A stretch of DNA of 64,000 nt from Iodobacter arcticus (lineage in GTDB: Bacteria > Pseudomonadota > Gammaproteobacteria > Burkholderiales > Chitinibacteraceae), in contig NZ_JBHTBQ010000035.1 of assembly GCF_042664895.1 (NCBI RefSeq), forward strand, positions 124,001 to 188,000. Reading direction: 5' to 3'. The notes under the pieces are model-generated. The model saw only the letters and a program-made list of their open reading frames with translations. It was not told the DNA's origin and did no database searches. The translations under genes were made by a program, and so were the position numbers. Positions 42,968 to 49,704 of the stretch are shown here, piece after piece; within the stretch, counting starts at the first letter, position 1, and each line of letters begins with the position of its first letter.

Positions 42968-43432
42968 ATGCCCAGACTTAAACTCGCATTTCCTGCCGGT
43001 ACAGATTTCATCACGCAGCTCGATGTGCGCATTACTGATCTAAACTATGGCAATCATCTTGCAAATCAAGCATTACTTGGTATGCTGCACGAGGCCAGAG
43101 TCCGTTTTTTAGCACATTTAAACCACACAGAATTGGGTAATGCCACGACCTCTGGCATTATATTGGCTGATGCAGAGATTCAATTCCGGCATGAAGCATT
43201 TTTAGGCGATCAGCTTAATATCACACTGGTGATAGATCAGCTAAGCCGAATTGGTTTTGATTTGTATTACCGGGTAGATCGGGTCATTGATCAAATGGAA
43301 ATTGCAGTCGCAAAAACATCTATTGTTTTTTTTGATTACCACACCACACACAAACGAGCCCCTGCGCCTGCTTCATTTGAACAAGCGCTCCAAGCATTAA
43401 GGAATAAAAATGAAAAAATACGCAAACAATAG
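42968..43432 (+). CDS. Hotdog-fold acyl-CoA thioesterase
   Basis: The 154-residue protein contains FITQLDVRITDLNYGNHLAN with the D-N-G-H pattern of 4-hydroxybenzoyl-CoA-type thioesterases, then ILADAEIQFRHEAFLGDQL and the second strand set. ATG 42968 gives the family start MPRLKLAFPAG; an upstream TTG start at 42908 has no Shine-Dalgarno support. It overlaps the next gene by 23 nt. The substrate is unknown. Confidence 0.85.
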   Translation: MPRLKLAFPAGTDFITQLDVRITDLNYGNHLANQALLGMLHEARVRFLAHLNHTELGNATTSGIILADAEIQFRHEAFLGDQLNITLVIDQLSRIGFDLYYRVDRVIDQMEIAVAKTSIVFFDYHTTHKRAPAPASFEQALQALRNKNEKIRKQ

Positions 43433-43823
43433 CCCTGAAGCAATGGCACGCATTTTAGTCATGCAGATGGTTTGCGATGGCAACTTCAATCCTGAAGAGC
43501 TAGAAGAATTAGAACATTTGCATGTTTATGAAGCCATCGGCATTAGCCGCAAAGGGTTTATTCAAGTTTTACAAGATTATTGTAATGATATTTCTGACGA
43601 AGCCGATGAAAATGGCCAAATCAGCCTTATTAATCGCGAGCGAATTGATCTTATTCTAGATAGTGTGAGCGACCCAAAAAAACGTCTGCATGTTGCCGCT
43701 ATGGCGCTTGATTTATCCAAATCGGATCAAATCATCAATGATGCTGAGCTGGCTGTATTTGGCCATATGCTCAACCACTGGCACCTTACCCTCGATGCAC
43801 TGCAATCTGCATTTGAATCATAA
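43410..43823 (+). CDS. TerB-like helical protein
   Basis: This 137-residue all-helical protein resembles the TerB fold: two halves of acidic helices, e.g. ILVMQMVCDGNFNPEELEEL and MALDLSKSDQIINDAELAVF, with conserved D-x-x-I/F-x-x-x-E/D metal-site-like loops. TerB proteins are tied to tellurite and stress responses, but many homologues have other roles. It overlaps the thioesterase gene by 23 nt and ends before a bidirectional terminator. Confidence 0.65.
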   Translation: MKKYANNSPEAMARILVMQMVCDGNFNPEELEELEHLHVYEAIGISRKGFIQVLQDYCNDISDEADENGQISLINRERIDLILDSVSDPKKRLHVAAMALDLSKSDQIINDAELAVFGHMLNHWHLTLDALQSAFES

Positions 43824-43879
43824 GCTTACACCTCAAAATCTTTATCGCTTACTTCCCGGATAAAGACAACAAGAAAACA

Positions 43880-43918
43880 GCCTGAAGAAGCCTTCACTTC
43901 TTCAGGCTTTGTCTTTTT
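43880..43918. terminator. Bidirectional Rho-independent terminator
   Basis: GCCTGAAGAAG (43880-43890) pairs perfectly with CTTCTTCAGGC (43897-43907), followed by TTTGTCTTTTT on the plus strand and preceded by an A-rich run that serves the minus strand. It lies between the convergent TerB-like and RHH-like genes. Confidence 0.8.
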
Positions 43919-43962
43919 AAGACGGCTCTTCATTCCGTACCACATCCATGCAAATAAAATTT

Positions 43963-44403
43963 CTATTCAGCACGGGCAGATGGGCGTCCGGTTTTTAGCT
44001 TTTCAAGCGAATCAAACTGTTTAATTAAAGCATCGCTCGGCATCGCCACCAAGGCCTGCAAACCTGCCCTTAATAGCTCACTTTTTTTAACGGCCAGACC
44101 TGCATCCAAGCAACGTTGTTTTAATGCAGCCAGCTGAATATATTCCAGCTCTGGAATCGTAAAACTATCACGAACCAACTTAGGTTTTTTTGGTTTAGCT
44201 ACTTTTGCTTTTTTTCCCACCACCTGAATCACCTCATCTGCAACGATCACCTCAGGCAATTCGGCAACAGCTTGTACAGAGAGCTCTAGGATAGGCGCAG
44301 GCTTTGCTGCTCTACGTCGGCTTGCTGCCGTATTTCTTACGGCAGGTTTCTTTTCCTCAACAACAACTTCTTCTGTGATTTCTTTAGCTTTACTTGAGGC
44401 CAT
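43963..44403 (-). CDS. Basic protein with ribbon-helix-helix-like C-terminus, ParA partner candidate
   Basis: This 146-residue protein has a flexible N-terminus rich in Ala, Lys and Glu. Its C-terminal part reads as a ribbon-helix-helix: strand LVRDSFTIP (about 77-84), helix ELEYIQLAALKQRCLDAGL, helix KKSELLRAGLQALVAM. That architecture (disordered tail plus RHH) is like ParG-type partition proteins, which bind iterons. ATG 44403 has GGGAG upstream. It is divergent from a ParA-family gene 80 nt away, and three 9-bp iterons lie between them. The role is inferred. Confidence 0.6.
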   Translation of the reverse strand: MASSKAKEITEEVVVEEKKPAVRNTAASRRRAAKPAPILELSVQAVAELPEVIVADEVIQVVGKKAKVAKPKKPKLVRDSFTIPELEYIQLAALKQRCLDAGLAVKKSELLRAGLQALVAMPSDALIKQFDSLEKLKTGRPSARAE

Positions 44404-44433
44404 AACACGCTCTCCCATATAAGGTAAAAACAG

Positions 44434-44460
44434 TATAAACTATATAAATGATATAAACCG
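44434..44460. promoter_or_regulatory. Three 9-bp direct repeats (TATAAAYNN iterons) between the RHH-like and parA-like genes
   Basis: TATAAACTA, TATAAATGA and TATAAACCG occur back to back at 44434, 44443 and 44452, each with TATAAA plus C/T at the same phase. They lie between two divergent genes and cover the likely promoters. They could be an operator or partition site for an RHH protein; they could also be overlapping -10 boxes. Confidence 0.6.
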
Positions 44461-44483
44461 CACGATTCACTTCTCAGGCCATT

Positions 44484-45125
44484 ATGCGCAGCATACTTAT
44501 TGCAAATCCCAAAGGTGGAAGTGGAAAATCCACCCTCTCAACTCATTTGGCAGCATGGTTTGCATGGCAAGAAGAAGCCGTGATGCTGGGTGATATTGAT
44601 AGTCAGCAATCCAGCCGTCACTGGCTGTCATTACGCCCCAGCGAATCTCCGCAGATTCGTGGCTGGGATTTAGATGAAGAGCAAAAAGCAAGGCCGCCCA
44701 AGGGCACGGGCATTGCCGTGCTGGATTCCCCTGCAGGCTTACACGGCAAGCGCTTAAAACAAGCACTGATGCGGGTTGATCATGTGGTGGTCCCCGTTCT
44801 ACCCTCTGCCTTCGATATGTGGGCCAGCGCGGCATTTTTTGAGGAGCTTGCTGAAGTTAAAGCCATTCGCCAAGAAGAAATATCGGTGGCCGTGGTGGGA
44901 ATGCGTGTTAATCCACGCACCCAATCCGCCCAGCAGCTTACTGATTTTCTAAAGCAATTTGATCTGCCCTTACTGACTTGCATTCGGGAAACCCAGCTTT
45001 ATGTACAAAGCATACAGCGAGGCCTGACATTATTCGATTTGCCTGCATCTCGCACCAAGCAAGACCGTGTGCAGTGGCAGCCTCTGCTGGACTGGCTGGT
45101 GAGCAACAAACGCCAATTGCGCTAA
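44484..45125 (+). CDS. ParA-family ATPase
   Basis: This 213-residue protein has the deviant Walker A KGGSGKST (residues 10-17), switch I/II D-containing motifs GDIDSQQSSRHW and VLDSPAGL, and a partner/ATP loop VVVPVLPSAFDMWASAAF. It is short and lacks the N-terminal HTH of type Ia plasmid ParA, so it is of the type Ib/MinD-like class used for plasmid or protein-cluster positioning. It is divergent from the RHH-like gene. An independent role, e.g. positioning a chromosomal or surface structure, is possible. Confidence 0.85.
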   Translation: MRSILIANPKGGSGKSTLSTHLAAWFAWQEEAVMLGDIDSQQSSRHWLSLRPSESPQIRGWDLDEEQKARPPKGTGIAVLDSPAGLHGKRLKQALMRVDHVVVPVLPSAFDMWASAAFFEELAEVKAIRQEEISVAVVGMRVNPRTQSAQQLTDFLKQFDLPLLTCIRETQLYVQSIQRGLTLFDLPASRTKQDRVQWQPLLDWLVSNKRQLR

Positions 45126-45174
45126 GCTTTGCCATATAAAGCAGTGCGCCTAAGCCTTTGCCTTTTTAGCAGAC

Positions 45175-45209
45175 AAAAAAATGCCGACCCATTCAGGTCG
45201 GCATTTTTA
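45175..45209. terminator. Bidirectional Rho-independent terminator
   Basis: ATGCCGACC (45181-45189) pairs with GGTCGGCAT (45196-45204); A's on the left and T's on the right give U tracts for both directions. It separates the convergent parA-like and pnp genes. Confidence 0.85.
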
Positions 45210-45227
45210 TTCGCTAAAGCGCAGTCA

Positions 45228-47375
45228 TTACTCTGCGGCTTCAACCGGTGCAACAGCAGCTTCTGCAGCCACTGGTGACTCTTCATTTGTTACCGCTTTA
45301 ATCGACAAACGGATACGGCCACGCTCGTCTTGCTCGATCACTTTAACGCGAACAATCTGGCCTTCTTTCAGGTAGTCGCCCACGTTCTTGATGCGCTCGT
45401 TAGCAATCTGGCTGATATGAACCAAACCATCTTTGCCCGGCATAATCGATACAATCGCGCCTACGTTGTTGTCCAGAATCTTAACAACCGGACCTTCGTA
45501 GATCTTGCCGATTTCAACTTCAGCCGTGATATCTGCAATGCGACGCTTAGCTTCATCCGCACCTTCAGCCGAGACCGAAGCGATGGTGATCGTGCCATCT
45601 TCCTGGATATCAATCTGTGTGCCGGTTTCTTCAGTCAGCGCACGAATCACCGAACCACCTTTACCAATCACATCACGGATTTTTTCCGGATTGATTTTCA
45701 TGGTGTAAAGGCGTGGGGCATGCTCGCTCACTTCAGTGCGCGCGCCTTCCATTGTGCCTTTCATGATGGCAAGGATATGCGCACGGCCTTCTTGTGCCTG
45801 ATCCAGAGCCACTTTCATGATTTCTTTAGTGATACCGTTGATCTTGATGTCCATTTGCAGTGCGGTGATACCGTTTTCAGTACCTGCTACTTTAAAGTCC
45901 ATATCGCCTAAATGATCTTCATCACCTAGGATATCGGACAATACTGCAAAGCGATTGCCTTCTTTGATCAAGCCCATGGCGATACCCGCCACGTGGTTTT
46001 TCATCGGAACGCCCGCATCCATCAAGGCCAGACACCCGCCACAAACTGAAGCCATCGAGCTTGAACCGTTTGATTCGGTGATTTCCGAAACAACGCGCAT
46101 CGAGTAACCAAAGTCTTCAACCGAAGGCAGCATTGCAGCCAGCGCACGCTTAGCCAAACGACCGTGACCAATTTCACGACGCTTCGGTGTACCTACACGA
46201 CCTGTTTCACCGGTCGAGTACGGAGGGAAGTTGTAATGCAGCATAAAGCGATCTGTGTAAGCACCGGCCAATGCATCAATTTTTTGCTCGTCAAGCTTAG
46301 TACCCAAGGTCGCCACTGCGATCGCTTGTGTTTCACCGCGAGTAAACAGCACCGAGCCGTGCGTGCGTGGCAACACGCCTGAACGGATAGTGATAGGGCG
46401 AACCGTGCGTGTATCACGGCCATCAATACGTGGGTAGCCATCCAGAATCTGACCGCGAACGATTTCAGCTTCCAGACCTTTAAAGATACCTTTGATTTCG
46501 TTGGCCGCCAGAGTACCGGTTTCATCCGTAATCAGCGCAGCTTTAACCAAAGCCCAAGTTTCATTGATCTTGATGGTACGTAATTGCTTTTGACGCAATT
46601 TGAATGCTTCTGACAAGCCAGCAGCCGCTACTGCGCGAACTTGTGCAACCAGCGCTTCATTGGCAACAGGTGCATCCCATGCAAACAATTCCGGGTTTGC
46701 TTCATCAGCCAGCTCATTGATTGCATTAATTGCCACTTGCATTTGCTCGTGACCAAACACAACCGCGCCCAGCATGATGGATTCAGACAATTCGTCTGCT
46801 TCAGATTCAACCATCAGTACAGCTTGTGAAGTACCCGCAACCACCAGATCCATTTGGCTGGCTTTCACCTCAGACAAGGTTGGGCAAAGTACGTATTCAC
46901 CATTGATATAAGCAACGCGTGCAGCGCCGATCGGGCCATCAAAAGGCACACCAGAGATCGACAAGGCAGCAGAAGCACCCAGCATCGCAACGATGTCTGG
47001 ATCGACTTCAGGATTAACCGACATCACTGTCGCAATAATCTGGATGTCGTTGTAAAAACCTTCAGGGAACAGGGGACGAATCGGACGATCAATCAGGCGG
47101 CAAGTTAAAATTTCTTTTTCGGAAGGACGGCCTTCACGTTTAAAGAAACCACCTGGGATACGACCAGCAGCGTAAGTACGCTCTTGGTAATCAACGGTCA
47201 GCGGAAAGAAATCCTGACCTAGCTTAACGTCACGCGCGGCTACAACCGTCACGAGAACAACGGTATCGTCCATATTAATCAGAACGGCACCACTCGCCTG
47301 ACGGGCAATTTCACCCGTTTCCATGGTGACATTATGCTTACCGTACTGGAATGATTTCACAATTTTATTGAACAC
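45228..47375 (-). CDS. pnp: Polynucleotide phosphorylase
   Basis: PNPase (715 aa) is the 3'-5' phosphorolytic exoribonuclease of the degradosome. The start is a GTG at 47375 (VFNKIVKSFQYGKHNVTMET) with AAGGA seven bases upstream; the open frame before it is not conserved. The two RNase PH domains are clear (first: RQASGAVLINMDDTVVLVTV; second: HYNFPPYSTGETGRVGTPKR, RAHILAIMKGTMEGAR), as are the KH domain (IRDVIGKGGSVIRALTEETG) and the S1 domain (GPVVKILDNNVGAIVSIMPG). Confidence 0.97.
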   Translation of the reverse strand: MFNKIVKSFQYGKHNVTMETGEIARQASGAVLINMDDTVVLVTVVAARDVKLGQDFFPLTVDYQERTYAAGRIPGGFFKREGRPSEKEILTCRLIDRPIRPLFPEGFYNDIQIIATVMSVNPEVDPDIVAMLGASAALSISGVPFDGPIGAARVAYINGEYVLCPTLSEVKASQMDLVVAGTSQAVLMVESEADELSESIMLGAVVFGHEQMQVAINAINELADEANPELFAWDAPVANEALVAQVRAVAAAGLSEAFKLRQKQLRTIKINETWALVKAALITDETGTLAANEIKGIFKGLEAEIVRGQILDGYPRIDGRDTRTVRPITIRSGVLPRTHGSVLFTRGETQAIAVATLGTKLDEQKIDALAGAYTDRFMLHYNFPPYSTGETGRVGTPKRREIGHGRLAKRALAAMLPSVEDFGYSMRVVSEITESNGSSSMASVCGGCLALMDAGVPMKNHVAGIAMGLIKEGNRFAVLSDILGDEDHLGDMDFKVAGTENGITALQMDIKINGITKEIMKVALDQAQEGRAHILAIMKGTMEGARTEVSEHAPRLYTMKINPEKIRDVIGKGGSVIRALTEETGTQIDIQEDGTITIASVSAEGADEAKRRIADITAEVEIGKIYEGPVVKILDNNVGAIVSIMPGKDGLVHISQIANERIKNVGDYLKEGQIVRVKVIEQDERGRIRLSIKAVTNEESPVAAEAAVAPVEAAE

Positions 47376-47784
47376 TGACTTTCCTTTTTTCACACTAACG
47401 CCTCCAGTCCAAGGCGTGATCGGTTTCCGCTGCAGCTTGACTGAACTGCTGCCGGCTTCGGCACAACCAATAGGCTCAGTAAATACACACCGAGACTTCT
47501 TCAACCCGCCGCCGAAACCGCTGTTTGACAGGTTTGAAGGTTCTTGCTTAAAAAAGTGCCACGGTTTCTTGCGTAATAGTGACAAGGAAGTCCGTGGCGC
47601 TTTTCTAAAGAATACAAAGGTCATTGCAAAACGATTACGAACCCCGATTACTGCTAGCTCTGCACTAGCTACGCGTCGAAAAAACGGCTCAAAATCCTCA
47701 TTTACTACTTGTAAATTGCGGTTTTTCGCCGTTTTTTGCCTTGTTTTCGGGCTCTGCTACGTTTTGTAACTGCCTATTTAAAGC
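47376..47784 (-). other. Long leader of pnp
   Basis: About 410 nt separate the rpsO terminator from the pnp start; most of it keeps one open frame (from 47624) that shows no conserved protein. Several weak inverted repeats occur, none strong. In other proteobacteria the pnp leader forms an RNase III-cut stem used in autoregulation; such a role is plausible but not shown here. Confidence 0.4.
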
Positions 47785-47812
47785 AAAAAAGCCGCAGTCT
47801 TGCGACTACGAC
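47785..47812 (-). terminator. Rho-independent terminator of rpsO
   Basis: On the minus strand GTCGTAGTC and GACTGCGGC pair (with two G-U pairs) around a GCAA tetraloop, followed by T's (47785-47790). It lies 9 nt after the rpsO stop and should limit readthrough into pnp. Confidence 0.8.
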
Positions 47813-47820
47813 TTTTCTTA

Positions 47821-48090
47821 TTACTTACGCAGACCGAGTTCAGCGATCAGGGCGCGGTAACCTTCAGAGTTAACACGCTTGAAGTAATCTAACAGGCGAC
47901 GACGTGTGCTAACCATCTTGAGCAAACCACGACGTGAATGGTGATCTTTCTTGTTGGCTTTAAAGTGAGGTGTCAAGTCATTGATACGTGCTGTCAACAA
48001 TGCAACTTGAACTTCAGGACTACCAGTATCGCCTTCAGCGCGTTGGAACTTCTTAACGATATCTGCTTTTTGAGTAACTGTTACGGACAT
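47821..48090 (-). CDS. rpsO: 30S ribosomal protein S15
   Basis: S15 (89 aa) starts MSVTVTQKADIVKKFQRAEG and contains DTGSPEVQVALLTARIN, NKKDHHSRRGLLKMVSTRRR and LLDYFKRVNSEGYRALIAEL, the highly conserved rRNA-binding core. GGAG lies nine bases upstream. It sits between truB and pnp, the universal order. Confidence 0.98.
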   Translation of the reverse strand: MSVTVTQKADIVKKFQRAEGDTGSPEVQVALLTARINDLTPHFKANKKDHHSRRGLLKMVSTRRRLLDYFKRVNSEGYRALIAELGLRK

Positions 48091-48210
48091 GCTTACTGCT
48101 CCAGTGAGATAAGGCTTCTTTACACATTATAAAGAGCCGTCAAGCCAAACCGAGCCTTTCATTCTGACGAATGCAAAACCCAATTAAGCTCCCTTTAATC
48201 CACCTGATTT

Positions 48211-49128
48211 TTACAAACCAGACAGAAGTCGTTTAGGCCGCAGCCATGCATGCGGATTCTCAGCCGCAGCGGCCACTTCGCCCAAACCGATGAACCGTGC
48301 ATTATCCCTAGTTTCACCCTCGGCGTAAAGACGATACTCGCTAGGCAGTAATCCAGAGCGTTCCACGGTCATGCCATGACGTATTTTTTCGAACTCTGCC
48401 GCATCAAAAAACAAGGCAGGCAAATCAAGCAAGAGGCAATCGGCGGGCAATAAATAGCCATCACGCTCTTCGGCCGGCACATGATTGTAATCGTCTAAAT
48501 TAACCGAACTTTCTAACAAGAAACCAGCCGTTCTCGTGCGACGCAAGCCCGTTAAGTAAGCCCCACACCCCAGAGCCTTACCAATATCTTCCGCCAGCAC
48601 TCGAATATACGTGCCTTTGGAGCAGCTAACATCAATCACTAACACATCACCTTCAATCGAAATAATCTCGATGCTGTAGATAGTGATTTGTCGCGCCTGG
48701 CGCTCAAGCACCACGCCTTCACGAGCGTATTCGTACAAGGCCTTGCCTTGAACTTTAAGCGCGGAATACATCGGCGGGGTCTGAGTAATCAGCCCGACAA
48801 ACGTGTTAACTGCTGCGCGAATCAAAGCTTCATCGCTCGGCGCATCACCACTCTTAGTGATTTCACCCTCGCCATCGAGCGTGGTTGAGACTTCACCCAG
48901 CTTGATGGTTGCACGGTAGCCTTTATCTGCCTCCAACATACGCTGGGCAAATTTAGTGGCTTCACCAAAACATAAAGGCAGCAAACCGGTTGCAAATGGA
49001 TCTAACACTCCCGTGTGGCCGCCTTTTTCTGCTTGCAGCAACCAGCGAGCTTTTTGTAGGGCGTTATTGCTGGAGATGCCAAAAGGCTTATCCAGCAACA
49101 AAACGCCGTCAATCTTTCGTTTAGCCAT
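48211..49128 (-). CDS. truB: tRNA pseudouridine(55) synthase TruB
   Basis: TruB (305 aa) makes pseudouridine 55 in tRNA. It starts MAKRKIDGVLLLDKPFGISS, and the catalytic Asp is in GHTGVLDPFATGLLPLCFGE. CSKGTYIRVLAEDIGKALGC is conserved. The C-terminal extension is PUA-like. Its start overlaps the rbfA stop by 1 nt and AAGGAA lies just upstream. Confidence 0.97.
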   Translation of the reverse strand: MAKRKIDGVLLLDKPFGISSNNALQKARWLLQAEKGGHTGVLDPFATGLLPLCFGEATKFAQRMLEADKGYRATIKLGEVSTTLDGEGEITKSGDAPSDEALIRAAVNTFVGLITQTPPMYSALKVQGKALYEYAREGVVLERQARQITIYSIEIISIEGDVLVIDVSCSKGTYIRVLAEDIGKALGCGAYLTGLRRTRTAGFLLESSVNLDDYNHVPAEERDGYLLPADCLLLDLPALFFDAAEFEKIRHGMTVERSGLLPSEYRLYAEGETRDNARFIGLGEVAAAAENPHAWLRPKRLLSGL

Positions 49129-49538
49129 TATTCCTTGCCAGCTGATTTTTCATCATCAGCGCCCAACTCATCGTCTTCAGGCGCTTTTGGCAAGCTAGTG
49201 GCTTGATCGATCAAGCGGGATAAATTCATACCGTGCTCAACCGAATGATCGTATTCAAAATGCAATTCTGGCATTTTGTATAAAGAAATACCACGCGCCA
49301 GCTGGCTGCGTAAAAAGCCCTTAGCGCGCTCGATCAAAGATGCAATGTCTTTACCCTGCTCTTCTGTTCCGAGGAAAGTATAAAAAACATTGGCATGTGA
49401 GTAATCACGCGTAACTTCTACGTCAGTAATCGTAATTAAGGATGCTTGTGGATGATCCAGCTCCGCACGAATCACGGTGGCTAAATCACGTTGAATTTGT
49501 TGTGCCACACGATCGGCACGAGTAAATTGCTTGGCCAT
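49128..49538 (-). CDS. rbfA: 30S ribosome-binding factor A
   Basis: RbfA (136 aa) assists late 16S rRNA maturation. It starts MAKQFTRADRVAQQIQRDLA and contains VTRDYSHANVFYTFLG and RAKGFLRSQLARGISLYKMP, with the KH-type AxG fold expected. ATG 49538 has AGAGGC upstream; longer frames to 49598 are unsupported. It ends in an acidic, low-complexity tail. Confidence 0.96.
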   Translation of the reverse strand: MAKQFTRADRVAQQIQRDLATVIRAELDHPQASLITITDVEVTRDYSHANVFYTFLGTEEQGKDIASLIERAKGFLRSQLARGISLYKMPELHFEYDHSVEHGMNLSRLIDQATSLPKAPEDDELGADDEKSAGKE

Positions 49539-49620
49539 ATATGCCTCTAGAGTCCAGCCAAAGCTTTGCGCTTGCTCTAGGGCCTTTGGCGCAAACACTT
49601 ATAGCTACTTTAAAAAGGCG

Positions 49621-49697
49621 AAAGGCGGTTGCCCGCCTTTGCCGTATTCAACTCACTTTCTGTGTGCAGCCATTTTTTCTTAAGCAGAAAAAATGGC
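49621..49697 (-). terminator. Two hairpins between infB and rbfA
   Basis: Reading the minus strand after infB, the AT-rich stem GCCATTTTTT / AAAAAATGGC (49669-49678 with 49688-49697) comes first, then AAAGGCGG / CCGCCTTT (49621-49628 with 49633-49640) followed by CGCCTTTTT. The second looks like a weak Rho-independent terminator or a processing site that could lower rbfA-truB relative to infB. Confidence 0.45.
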
Positions 49698-49704
49698 ATG
49701 CATT

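Noticed and set aside
45330..45911. 193-codon frame on the plus strand inside pnp
   Set aside because: Antisense to the conserved KH/S1 region of pnp with His/Asn-rich, low-likelihood composition; shadow frame.
47376..47624. N-terminal extension of pnp
   Set aside because: The extra 83 codons have no PNPase similarity, and a GTG start with AAGGA at 47375 fits the family N-terminus.
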